A stretch of DNA of 64,000 bases from Leminorella grimontii ATCC 33999 = DSM 5078. Its GTDB lineage: Bacteria > Pseudomonadota > Gammaproteobacteria > Enterobacterales > Enterobacteriaceae. A program made the translations under genes and the position numbers. The stretch covers positions 1-64,000 of the forward strand of contig NZ_AUUA01000005.1 in the NCBI RefSeq assembly GCF_000439085.1, written 5' to 3'. This document shows positions 45,396-52,528 of this stretch, in pieces. The notes under the pieces are model-generated. The model had not been told where the DNA came from. It searched no databases and saw only the letters and a list, made by a program, of their open reading frames with translations. Positions within the stretch are counted from its first letter, which is position 1. Every line of letters starts with the position of its first letter.

Positions 45396-47287
45396 CAGGT
45401 CATCCCCCCATTAACATCGCGAACCAGTTTCCGATTGCCTTCCTCGGCACCTTTAACAACGGCCTCTTTAAGCGAGTTAGCAAGCTCTTGAGGCGAGCTG
45501 GCGGTAACCTGCAGATTGATTTGCTGATTGCTGGTAATCGATGGCTGATTGCTGGTCGTCACTGCAACGGTCTGTGCCGCGGACAGATTGGGCAAACCCA
45601 GATTGCCGTCGGCAACCATTTGTTGCAGCCCCGGTTCGGGTTTCGCCAAGCGCCTGGAGACATTACGAACACCGTCGCCAGCGCTTTTTCCCGCTGGTTC
45701 TTCCGCCTTTTCCTCGTCGTCGCCAAATCCAAGCCAGCCCATAATTTTCGAACCGGCCGCCATAAACGGGTCAACAATATAGTCAAAGGCTCCCTTAGCC
45801 ATTTCAGCAAAACCGTCGACAACGGTCATCAGGCCAGAAAACAGCTGTTCAAAACCGGCTTTGATCTTTTCACCATCCATTTCGAAAAGACCGCTGAATA
45901 TCTCGCCGATCCCCTGCCCCATTTCACCGATACCGGAGAAGACGGCTTTAATGCCTTCCCACACCTGCATCAGCGAAGCCAGATAGTTTTCCCAAGGGCC
46001 AATCAGGCTGCCGATATAGGAGTCTTCGCCGCTGATCCAGCGATAGGCGTCGTACAGTGCAATGACCAGTCCAATAAGAAGCGTGAGCGGCCAGCTCATA
46101 CCGGCAAGAGCCGGTATCAGTCTCATAAGACCCGCTCTGGCAATCGTCATCACGGGACCAAATTTTCCCATAAGAGACAACAACGTAGACAGTACCGGCC
46201 ACGCCTTTCCGAGCCAGGAGATAACGCTGATAATAGAGAGAAGCGTTTTACCGGCAAATACCGCGCCGATAATGCTGCCGATGGCCATCAGGGCATTGTC
46301 TACGCCGCCGCATTTGACGATCAGCCAGTCGATAGACCTCTCAACCAGGTCAAACCCTTTGATAAACAGATTGGAGATTTTGGTAATCAGGCCACTTTTA
46401 TTCTCCAGCGCAAAAAGCAGCTCGTCCCAGCGGTTACCAACTTTGGTTACCGCGTCGTCCCACTTCATCGGCAGGCTATCAACGCCTTTTTGCAGACTGG
46501 GCGCCGCTTTTTTCAGCCCTTGTTCAAGCTGAACGCCGGTTATCTTCCCCTGCTTCGCCATGGCCAAAAGCTGCTTGCTCGACATTCCTATACCATGGGC
46601 TAAATCACCCAAGGTTTTCTCACTGAGCTTTGAAAGAAAGCCGCCCATCGCTTCGGCATCGATCTTCCCTTTTTTGAAGGATGAAGACAGTGCGCTCAGC
46701 GCCGATGCCTGTTCTTCTGAACTTCCCGTCCCCAGCCTGAGCGCGTTGGACATCGCGTTTAACGTATCGGTTACCGCTTTAGGTGATTTGAGCAGGGACT
46801 TGCTGTTTTTCGCCAGCGCCACATAGGCGTCGCCATAAGCCTTCATTGGCATACGCGCCTTATTGGCTTCCTGAGTTAAAAAATAAATGCCGTCAGCCGA
46901 GTCGCAAAAGACCTGAGGAAGTCCCTTAATCCTCTGTTGCAGCGTCTGCAGCTCGCCTGCACTTTTTGCCATCGCCGTTAAAGACAGCTTGCCGCCGAAC
47001 CAGCCGTTGAGCGTCGAAAACCCTTTCTGCACCTTACCGGAAGCAGCTGAGATCTTCTCCGCCCACGACTGAGTCTTCTTTTCTGACTCCTGAAGCTTGG
47101 CGTTGATTTTTCCAACGCGCACGCTAATCACGTTAACGGCTTTTGATGAAATTAGACGATTCTCAATGTTGACCTGAGAAATCTTCTGATTTACTACCGT
47201 TATTTGCTTAACGATTTTCTCCAGCGTTACCGACAGCGAGTTATAGATGGCGATATGATTTGACGATATTGTCGCCTGAGCACTCAT
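45395..47287 (-). CDS. Tape measure protein
   Basis: The product is 630 aa. The N-terminus is coiled-coil rich, followed by the tape-measure domain (AGELQTLQQRIKGLPQVF; GGFLSKLSEKTLGDLAHGIG; KITGVQLEQGLKKAAPSLQ). Several hydrophobic segments (ALMAIGSIIGAVFAGKTLL; WPLTLLIGLVIALYDAYRWI) lie at residues 330-440. Its length sets tail length, so a 630-aa ruler predicts a fairly short tail. ATG 47287 overlaps the stop of the small upstream ORF (ATGA). Confidence 0.93.
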   Translation of the reverse strand: MSAQATISSNHIAIYNSLSVTLEKIVKQITVVNQKISQVNIENRLISSKAVNVISVRVGKINAKLQESEKKTQSWAEKISAASGKVQKGFSTLNGWFGGKLSLTAMAKSAGELQTLQQRIKGLPQVFCDSADGIYFLTQEANKARMPMKAYGDAYVALAKNSKSLLKSPKAVTDTLNAMSNALRLGTGSSEEQASALSALSSSFKKGKIDAEAMGGFLSKLSEKTLGDLAHGIGMSSKQLLAMAKQGKITGVQLEQGLKKAAPSLQKGVDSLPMKWDDAVTKVGNRWDELLFALENKSGLITKISNLFIKGFDLVERSIDWLIVKCGGVDNALMAIGSIIGAVFAGKTLLSIISVISWLGKAWPVLSTLLSLMGKFGPVMTIARAGLMRLIPALAGMSWPLTLLIGLVIALYDAYRWISGEDSYIGSLIGPWENYLASLMQVWEGIKAVFSGIGEMGQGIGEIFSGLFEMDGEKIKAGFEQLFSGLMTVVDGFAEMAKGAFDYIVDPFMAAGSKIMGWLGFGDDEEKAEEPAGKSAGDGVRNVSRRLAKPEPGLQQMVADGNLGLPNLSAAQTVAVTTSNQPSITSNQQINLQVTASSPQELANSLKEAVVKGAEEGNRKLVRDVNGGMT

Positions 47288-47415
47288 TTACGGCTCTCCT
47301 GTTGCGCCTGGAGCTGCATGTCTTCACGCATATCCAACAGCGCATTGATTTTTAACAAATCTTCTACGCAAACCGCGCCGGACTTAACGGCCTCCAGCGT
47401 GACCAGATTGGCCAT
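47284..47415 (-). CDS. Small tail-assembly ORF (second chaperone frame)
   Basis: The product is 43 aa from ATG 47415 (MANLVTLEAVKSGAVCVEDL, then LKINALLDMREDM). The frame is open back to a TAG next to GAAGAGCTG, and the preceding E-E-L-W-I-W-R-P-I also looks like coding sequence, so a non-ATG start is possible. It lies between the tail chaperone and the tape measure and overlaps the latter as ATGA. This is where contractile and lambda-like tails encode a short second chaperone, often made by frameshift. It is too short for most gene finders. Confidence 0.65.
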   Translation of the reverse strand: MANLVTLEAVKSGAVCVEDLLKINALLDMREDMQLQAQQESRK

Positions 47416-47483
47416 GATAGGCCGCCATATCCACAGCTCTTCCTAAAGAGAAGGACACAGTTCACCGCAGCCGTCGCTCTCGG

Positions 47484-47897
47484 CTACTGCTGTTCGACCT
47501 CGGTATCGAGGGCGCCAAAGCGGCTGCCCAGCTGCTCGATAAAAGGGGCAAAGTTAAGCTTTAACACCTCCCATACCAGCAGATAAAAGTCGAGCAGGTT
47601 ATCGACGGTAAAGCAGAGGTTCATATCGGTCGGCGAGGCGATCTTGCGCTTGTTCTCCACTGAGTAAGTCCCTGCTGCCGCTAAAATGGGAAACAGCACA
47701 TCTTCATGGGTTTTCTCATCCAATCCGGAGAAAAGCTCAAGAATAGAAGCGCTTTGAACGCCGCTCTCCCGTCCGATAAGCGCAAGCCCTGGAGCAACGA
47801 TAGATTTAAGCTTCAGCAGTAGACGCCCGGCGTCAAACGCATTCATTTTCCCCGCGGTAAATTCGCGATTGCCGATAATAAAGGTCTCAACGTGCAT
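47484..47897 (-). CDS. Tail assembly chaperone
   Basis: The product is 137 aa from ATG 47897 (MHVETFIIGNREFTAGKMNA), preceded by GGAG; an upstream start at 47924 is unsupported. It is mostly helical and acidic at the end, and lies directly between the tube and the tape measure. That is the position of gpG-type chaperones that coat the tape measure during tube polymerisation. Identification rests mainly on order. Confidence 0.78.
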   Translation of the reverse strand: MHVETFIIGNREFTAGKMNAFDAGRLLLKLKSIVAPGLALIGRESGVQSASILELFSGLDEKTHEDVLFPILAAAGTYSVENKRKIASPTDMNLCFTVDNLLDFYLLVWEVLKLNFAPFIEQLGSRFGALDTEVEQQ

Positions 47898-47999
47898 CTG
47901 TTTTCTCCATAGAAAAGGGGGCATATGCCCCCGGTAACGAAATTTAAACGATAAAAAAGCGCCGTTTGGCGCCGGTCAGTCATCCGCCGCTTAAGCTAT

Positions 48000-48437
48000 T
48001 CAGTTTCCGCCGACGAACAGCTTCAGGTCAGCGCATTCAAACGTCCAGGTGCGATCGCCAATAGAATCGCCGAACGCCAGCTCGGGAACCGCCTTCAGCC
48101 ACGCCTGGCCGGCAGAGCACAGCGTTGTGCCGTTGCCGTCAGTGACGCTGATAGGAAGAACCGGAGAGCCGTCTTCGTTAAAGTTATCGACATAGAAAAG
48201 CTTGGAAAGCTCGTCGTTTACGCCGCTGGTTTGCAGTAGCTTGATCTCGATAGTCCCGCTTTTGTTCGCGCTGCGAACGCGCGCGACGCCGCCGTCGATG
48301 CCTACTTTGGTGGTGTAAAGTTCAGCGGTACGCTTCACCGAAATAGCATCCCCATCGCTGAAGCCGGAAATCAGTACCGGTCCAACGGTCACAAACACCT
48401 GATCGCCTTTGTAAGTGCCAGTTAATTCTGCTGCCAT
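48000..48437 (-). CDS. Tail tube protein (DUF3277 type)
   Basis: The product is 145 aa, beta-rich, with YKGDQVFVTVGPVLISGFSD, ISVKRTAELYTTKVGIDGGV, then RVRSANKSGTIEIKLLQTSG, and DRTWTFECADLKLFVGG. This is the pattern of phage structural proteins in the DUF3277 family, which form the inner tube. The gene directly follows the sheath gene, as usual. Confidence 0.88.
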   Translation of the reverse strand: MAAELTGTYKGDQVFVTVGPVLISGFSDGDAISVKRTAELYTTKVGIDGGVARVRSANKSGTIEIKLLQTSGVNDELSKLFYVDNFNEDGSPVLPISVTDGNGTTLCSAGQAWLKAVPELAFGDSIGDRTWTFECADLKLFVGGN

Positions 48438-48463
48438 CGTTTATTGCTCCTGTTAGCGATTAA

Positions 48464-49546
48464 TTACTGTAGTTCGTACGACAGATTGCCGTCGATGTTG
48501 GTTAAATGAATAGCGCCGGCCAGGCGAGCGGAGAACGACAGGTTCAACACGCGGGCAGCCTTGTCCTGGAACGGAACTTCGACGCTCCGAGGATAGGTCA
48601 CAACAAAGCCTTTAACGCTGTTGCCGTCGGCGTCGATTTCGTCCGGCGCGATGCCGCCGACGCGCTGGCCTTCCGTCAGGCAGCCTGTCAGGTTGTTGAC
48701 GATAAGCGCAATGCCGCCGTCGGTATAAGGCACCTTGTTGCGGTTGATCATCAGCGTGCTCAGGCTGGTCTGGATGGTGTCGGCCAACCAGTCGCGGAAG
48801 CGGATAACGTCAACCCATTCGCCACTGACCACTTTGCCCGGCGTCGTCAGGTAGATTTGCGGCGCAAAGCGCTCAAAGGTGTTGCCACCCTTCTTCACAA
48901 TGGTCTGCTGTTCGGTCGCACTCCAGTCGGAGGCCTGAACGCCGGAAAGCTGCTTAAGCGCCCAGGTTTCGCCGCCCGGCGCGATGGTAAAGCAGCGCCC
49001 CATCCAGGCCATTTCCAGATACTGTTCGGCGGCGTGCTTATCGACAATCACCGCCGTGCGCAGGAAGCGTTTGGCCATCAGGCGAGACAGAATGTCTGCC
49101 GAATTGGACGCGTCGGTAATTTGCGCATCGGCGCTGGAGGTAAAGAAGATCTTGGTTTGCGTCTCGGCCCACTCTGCCGCCGCCATTTGTAAATCGGCAT
49201 CGCGCTTGGTCAGCGCAAAGCCGTACCAGTTGGCGTCTTCAGACTGGATAGCGCTAAGCTGTACGCCCAGAGAAGCGGCATCGACCGCGCCTTCAGCGCT
49301 AACGTCCAGACGGCCTACTTTACACATCTGCGGACGAGGCGTTTGGCTAAACACCGCCTGCAGCGCCTTCAATACCTCAGCCGGCAGATTGTCCTCGACC
49401 GCCGCGTTGTAATCCTGATACACGCGAACGCGCTCGGAGAAAGCCGTCAGCGGCGCCACAATCATCGGAACGCCAAACACGCCGCGCGCAACGCTGGTCG
49501 TACTCAGAGCAATATTTACGTTCACAATTTGATTCAGAGAACCCAT
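48464..49546 (-). CDS. Contractile tail sheath protein (DUF3383 type)
   Basis: The product is 360 aa. The N-terminus (MGSLNQIVNVNIALSTTSVA, then RGVFGVPMIVAP) and blocks such as TKIFFTSSADAQITDASNSA, LEMAWMGRCFTIAPGGETWA, and PFQDKAARVLNLSFSARLAG fit the DUF3383 sheath family. It is shorter than T4 gp18 and similar to simple contractile tails. Its presence shows an R-type (contractile) rather than flexible tail. Confidence 0.9.
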   Translation of the reverse strand: MGSLNQIVNVNIALSTTSVARGVFGVPMIVAPLTAFSERVRVYQDYNAAVEDNLPAEVLKALQAVFSQTPRPQMCKVGRLDVSAEGAVDAASLGVQLSAIQSEDANWYGFALTKRDADLQMAAAEWAETQTKIFFTSSADAQITDASNSADILSRLMAKRFLRTAVIVDKHAAEQYLEMAWMGRCFTIAPGGETWALKQLSGVQASDWSATEQQTIVKKGGNTFERFAPQIYLTTPGKVVSGEWVDVIRFRDWLADTIQTSLSTLMINRNKVPYTDGGIALIVNNLTGCLTEGQRVGGIAPDEIDADGNSVKGFVVTYPRSVEVPFQDKAARVLNLSFSARLAGAIHLTNIDGNLSYELQ

Positions 49547-49550
49547 TGTT

Positions 49551-50048
49551 TTACCTCGTTATGTTAAAAGTAATATCGCCGCCGTCGGTGGCGGCATGAA
49601 CACGCTCAATGACGCTCACGGCGTCCTTGATTGTCACGGAGTAGTGGATGAAAAAGCTCAAGTAGGTTTCTGAATTCGGCGTCCACTGGGCGTCTTCCTT
49701 CATTTCCGTCTTAAGCTGCGGGCTCCCCTCTACCCCAATTTGCGCCAGCTGAAAACGCTCTGACACAGAAACTCTTCTGAACCCGTCAATAACCGGCATC
49801 AGCGCCTCAACCGGGTCGCAGCCCGTGCAGTGAATGGCAATCTCTGCGCGCCGCTGGCCGCGAATAAGCAGGTTGCCTTCGTCATCGACGGACTTTGCCA
49901 CCTCATCGCCCATGCCTAACGCAGTAAGAGAAACGACGCTCAGCTCCGCGTACGCAGACGACGGAGGAGCTTCCCCTTTTGCGATCAGGCTGACGCTCAG
50001 CAAAGGCTGTAACAACGCCTTTAACCGCTGTTCAATGGTTGTTGCCAT
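49551..50048 (-). CDS. Tail completion/terminator protein (gp12-like)
   Basis: The product is 165 aa from ATG 50048 (MATTIEQRLKALLQPLLSVS), chosen over 50108 because the upstream part overlaps a terminator. The fold pattern (beta-alpha-beta with IRGQRRAEIAIHCTGCDPVE and WTPNSETYLSFFIHYSVTI) suits neck/tail-terminator proteins that cap the tube. In a headless particle this would be the end cap. It is the first gene of the structural operon. Confidence 0.75.
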   Translation of the reverse strand: MATTIEQRLKALLQPLLSVSLIAKGEAPPSSAYAELSVVSLTALGMGDEVAKSVDDEGNLLIRGQRRAEIAIHCTGCDPVEALMPVIDGFRRVSVSERFQLAQIGVEGSPQLKTEMKEDAQWTPNSETYLSFFIHYSVTIKDAVSVIERVHAATDGGDITFNITR

Positions 50049-50074
50049 GGAAACCTCAGAAATGAACAGAGTGA

Positions 50075-50106
50075 GAAAAAGAAAAAGCCCCGCAAACGCG
50101 GGGCCC
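50075..50106 (-). terminator. Leader terminator A2 of the tail operon
   Basis: The stem GCCCCGC/GCGGGGC (50087-50093, 50098-50104) is followed by a T-run on the minus strand. It lies between promoter A and the first structural gene, so transcription must read through it. Confidence 0.88.
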
Positions 50107-50281
50107 AAGTGCAGTACGCCAACGAAGGCTAAACGTCGGACACGTTAGGCTTATCCCCTTTTTATCCATCGTCGCCCAGACAGACTGGAAGCACCCGCGC
50201 AAGCGCCGACGCATTCTTTAGTCCTTCGCCCCATAGGGAAAAGCGCGTACCAAAAAATCCTAATCCTGTCTTCCTACGCCT
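50107..50281. other. Leader of the tail operon between terminators A1 and A2
   Basis: These 175 bases contain no ORF and no recognisable structure other than the flanking terminators. Confidence 0.5.
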
Positions 50282-50317
50282 AAAAAGCAAAAGGCCCACA
50301 TCAAAGATGCGGGCCTT
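50282..50317 (-). terminator. Leader terminator A1 of the tail operon
   Basis: A 12-bp stem with one mismatch (AAGGCCCACATC at 50291-50302, GATGCGGGCCTT at 50306-50317) precedes a T-rich stretch on the minus strand. It begins about 40 bases downstream of the predicted start of promoter A, as tR' follows pR' in lambdoid phages. It would also end the lysis transcript. Confidence 0.88.
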
Positions 50318-50345
50318 GCTTAACAACGTTTAAGATACAGTTTTA

Positions 50346-50415
50346 TGACTTTATAGTGGTTACTATACCTGATAATCAGATTGAATCAACCCTTTTTAGT
50401 TGTTTTTTTCACAAC
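50346..50415 (-). promoter_or_regulatory. Late promoter A (tail operon), pR'-like
   Basis: On the minus strand a -35 TTGATT (50384-50389) and -10 TATAGT (50362-50367) are separated by 16 bases. A second -10-like TATAAA starts six bases after the first, the position of the Q-dependent pause element in lambdoid late promoters. Bases 50346-50390 match promoter B (51870-51914) at 43 of 45 positions. GTTGT-N7-ACAAC lies upstream at 50399-50415. Two terminators stand between it and the first gene. Confidence 0.8.
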
Positions 50416-50458
50416 CAAAACAATAGTCAGGGTTATGCAAGCTAAAGTAGCCTGAATA

Positions 50459-50752
50459 TTACCGCAGGCGTTCAATATTCCGAATGCCCAGAAGCCGCTC
50501 GTTACACTGCTCAATCACCGCCAGCAGCTCGGCAACGTACCCTGGATAATCACCGTAGTTCTTCACGCGGTACTCCGGGGCCAGGCAGGGTTGCAACAGG
50601 CTATCTGGCATCGGCAGCGGCATTGACGGCAGAGACTCTTTCACACAGCCGCAGAGTAACAGCATCAGGAACGCGCTGACCGGCACACGGAACGGTGCGC
50701 TGAGCTTCGTCCAGCTCGGTACGAAGTCGCCCCGCCTCGCGGTCGCTTTCAT
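50459..50752 (-). CDS. Outer-membrane spanin lipoprotein (Rz1-like)
   Basis: The product is 97 aa from ATG 50752. The signal SAFLMLLLCGC has a lipobox ending L-C-G-C, so the mature lipoprotein starts at the second Cys and is anchored in the outer membrane. It begins inside the Rz-like gene in another frame, the classic overlapping two-component spanin layout, and extends beyond it. It fuses inner and outer membranes in the last lysis step. A longer frame to 50797 is open but unnecessary. Confidence 0.85.
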   Translation of the reverse strand: MKATARRGDFVPSWTKLSAPFRVPVSAFLMLLLCGCVKESLPSMPLPMPDSLLQPCLAPEYRVKNYGDYPGYVAELLAVIEQCNERLLGIRNIERLR

Positions 50753-50963
50753 TTTTTTTCTTCGCCACATCGTCCAGCACCTCCTGAATTTGCGCATATT
50801 GGCGCCTTAACCCTTCCACGCTGGCTCTTTCAACTTTCAGTTCGCTTTCGGCCAGTTCCAGCTTTGCGCCAAGCGATTTCATCTGGCCGAAGGCCCACCA
50901 AACGACAATGCCCAGAAGAACAATCACGACGCCGGGCGCGGCATGCCTAATCAGCGCATTCAT
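50601..50963 (-). CDS. Inner-membrane spanin (Rz-like)
   Basis: The product is 120 aa. An N-terminal membrane anchor (PGVVIVLLGIVVWWAFG, residues 10-26) is followed by a periplasmic coiled coil (LELAESELKVERASVEGLRR; DDVAKKKNESDREAGRLRTE). It overlaps the lysozyme stop by four bases. It works with the overlapping Rz1-like lipoprotein. Confidence 0.88.
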   Translation of the reverse strand: MNALIRHAAPGVVIVLLGIVVWWAFGQMKSLGAKLELAESELKVERASVEGLRRQYAQIQEVLDDVAKKKNESDREAGRLRTELDEAQRTVPCAGQRVPDAVTLRLCERVSAVNAAADAR

Positions 50964-51385
50964 GATTCAAACATCCTCTTTTCTAACCGCCGCCGCCGCT
51001 CTAGCCCAGCAAGGCGCTTGCCGTTGGCATAAACCCAACGGAAAAACTCCTCTGCGGCGCCGGCGTAATCCCGAGCGTTAAGCTTACGCAGCAGCGTGGA
51101 AGTGCTCAGCGCACGCGTCCCGCAGTTAAAGGCAAAAGAGACCAGCGCATCAAACTGCCCCTGCGTCAGAGGGACGCGAACCAGAATGCGGACGTCTTGC
51201 TCAACGCGCACCAAATCCGCCTTTAGGTAGCGTTCAGCCTGCGCCGAGGAAATTTCATCGTTGGGCCTCACGCCCGAAGTGTGGCCGTAGCCGATGGTCC
51301 ACACGCCGGCCGGGCACAGGTAGGCCTTCAGGCGGCAGGACTCAAAAGACTTGATAAGATCGACGCCCTGCTGACTAATCATCAT
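50960..51385 (-). CDS. Endolysin, GH24 lysozyme
   Basis: The product is 141 aa of the T4-type lysozyme family. The catalytic region is SFESCRLKAYLCPAGVWTIG and then YGHT, with Glu15 and the Cys and Thr positions of the E-C/D-T triad used by P1- and P21-type enzymes. It has no signal-anchor hydrophobic N-terminus, so it needs the holin for release. It cleaves peptidoglycan to free the particles. Confidence 0.94.
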   Translation of the reverse strand: MMISQQGVDLIKSFESCRLKAYLCPAGVWTIGYGHTSGVRPNDEISSAQAERYLKADLVRVEQDVRILVRVPLTQGQFDALVSFAFNCGTRALSTSTLLRKLNARDYAGAAEEFFRWVYANGKRLAGLERRRRLEKRMFES

Positions 51386-51692
51386 GTCGCACTTCCCCCA
51401 AACGCTTTAGGAAGCGCTTTTCCAGCAGCTTAATAAACTCTGCGCCGGACCACCCGGCCAGCCCCGCCGCACCGCCGGCAAACTCGGCCGCCCAGTGGTA
51501 ATAGCTGGCCGCCAGCAGCACCATGGCGCCGGTAAACACGGCCACGATGGCCTGAAGAAAAAGAATCGACCAGCGAAACTCCTCTCCGTTCAGGATCCTA
51601 TAGGCATAGCTCGCCACGGCGCCCAGCAGCGTCATAACCAGAACCAGAACGTGGCTTATCACGTTATAACTTTGTAATTCTTTCATTGGCAT
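51375..51692 (-). CDS. Holin
   Basis: The product is 105 aa from ATG 51692, preceded by GGGGGAA; start 51716 is less likely. It has hydrophobic segments at residues 9-29 (NVISHVLVLVMTLLGAVASY), 43-65 (FLQAIVAVFTGAMVLLAASY) and a weaker one near 70-85. The Lys/Arg-rich cytoplasmic tail (KLLEKRFLKRLGEVRHD) is typical of holins. It is first in the lysis cassette and overlaps the lysozyme start. Confidence 0.88.
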   Translation of the reverse strand: MPMKELQSYNVISHVLVLVMTLLGAVASYAYRILNGEEFRWSILFLQAIVAVFTGAMVLLAASYYHWAAEFAGGAAGLAGWSGAEFIKLLEKRFLKRLGEVRHDD

Positions 51693-51716
51693 GGAGTTCC
51701 CCCGTATAAAAAGCAC

Positions 51717-51741
51717 AAAAAAGGGCCTCCAAAGGAGGCCC
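51717..51741 (-). terminator. Leader terminator B2 of the lysis operon
   Basis: The stem GGGCCTCC/GGAGGCCC (51723-51730, 51734-51741) is followed by six Ts on the minus strand, just before the holin ribosome-binding site. It must be read through for lysis-gene expression. Confidence 0.9.
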
Positions 51742-51813
51742 TGAATGAACGCATAGTCATTGAATCAAGCCTGAACTCAGGCGCTCGACATGGACAGGCG
51801 CGATAGCGCCATA

Positions 51814-51843
51814 ACAAAAAAGCCCACGGATAAGTGGGCTTTT
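51814..51843 (-). terminator. Leader terminator B1 of the lysis operon
   Basis: The stem AGCCCAC/GTGGGCT (51821-51827, 51834-51840) is followed by six Ts on the minus strand, about 40 bases downstream of the predicted start of promoter B. Confidence 0.9.
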
Positions 51844-51869
51844 AAACTCGGTGTCTGGATATATAAAGG

Positions 51870-51938
51870 TGACTTTATAGTGCTTACTATACCTGATAAT
51901 CAGATTGAGTCAACTATTTTAAGTTGTTTTTACAACTT
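51870..51938 (-). promoter_or_regulatory. Late promoter B (lysis operon), pR'-like
   Basis: On the minus strand a -35 TTGACT (51908-51913) and -10 TATAGT (51886-51891) are 16 bases apart. The same -10-like TATAAA follows six bases later. Upstream, AAGTTGT-N4-ACAACTT (51921-51938) is a perfect 7-bp inverted repeat, the counterpart of GTTGT-N7-ACAAC at promoter A. Confidence 0.82.
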
Positions 51939-51960
51939 TTATTTTTTACTTTCTATCATA

Positions 51961-51988
51961 CAAATGCCGCCCAGTGCGGCGGCATTTG
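51961..51988 (-). terminator. Hairpin downstream of the Q-like gene
   Basis: A perfect 11-bp stem, CAAATGCCGCC (51961-51971) and GGCGGCATTTG (51978-51988), separates the regulator transcript from late promoter B. The T-tract is weak. Confidence 0.65.
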
Positions 51989-52029
51989 ATAAAAATCGTG
52001 ATGATAAATTGCTGTGAAAAATCACTTTC

Positions 52030-52389
52030 CTATACGGAAAGAACCTCCCCCGTCTGAACGAAAATCTGCCCGGCGATAAACGCCTCGGCAATGCGTAGGA
52101 TCCCCGCAACGTAGCTCTGCGCTTTTCCAAGCTGCTTGGCCAGCTTGGTTTGACTAATGCGATAAACATAGTGTGCAATCACCAGCTTATAAGCCAAACT
52201 GTCGAAATGGCGCAGCCCGGCGACGGCGGAATCCACCACCATCCCCTGCTTGTCATCGGAACGAAAAAGCGTCGAAGACTCTCCCGGTAAAGACGCCTGA
52301 AAGGTGACGTTAACCTTCGCATATTCCGTACCTACGCCGCAGCGAGCCCAGTTGCCCCACATCTCTAATGTCGTTTTAATACTGTCCAT
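52030..52389 (-). CDS. Phage antitermination protein Q family
   Basis: The product is 119 aa. The family pattern is WGNWARCGVGTEYAKVNVTF, a DDKQGMVVDSAVAGL block (near where Q proteins carry C-C-D-D), then YKLVIAHYVYRISQTKLAKQ and AEAFIAGQI, a helix-turn-helix-like core. Q proteins bind near late promoters, join paused RNA polymerase and make it ignore terminators. The two promoter-terminator leaders at 50.1-50.4 and 51.7-51.9 kb are the obvious targets. It is divergent from the repressor gene. Confidence 0.85.
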   Translation of the reverse strand: MDSIKTTLEMWGNWARCGVGTEYAKVNVTFQASLPGESSTLFRSDDKQGMVVDSAVAGLRHFDSLAYKLVIAHYVYRISQTKLAKQLGKAQSYVAGILRIAEAFIAGQIFVQTGEVLSV

Positions 52390-52528
52390 TATCCCCCCGA
52401 AAATAACAACAATAAGTTGTACAACTATAGTAATCGATCATTATCGGTTGATCAACACAAATTAGTTGTTATAGTAGAGTTCTATTTCGCTGTATTTTCC
52501 CAAACCGATTACATCAAAGAGAATGCCT
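52390..52528. promoter_or_regulatory. Divergent control region, repressor/Q, with palindromic operators
   Basis: Perfect palindromes GTTGTACAAC (52416-52425) and GTTGATCAAC (52447-52456) and a degenerate GTTGTTATAG (52465-52474) are present. The minus-strand Q promoter has -35 TTGATC (52450-52455), 17 bases, -10 TACTAT (52427-52432). The plus-strand repressor promoter has -35 TTGATC (52448-52453), 16 bases, -10 TATAGT (52470-52475). The central palindrome overlaps both -35 elements, so one bound repressor could control both directions. These are probable repressor operators. Confidence 0.75.
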
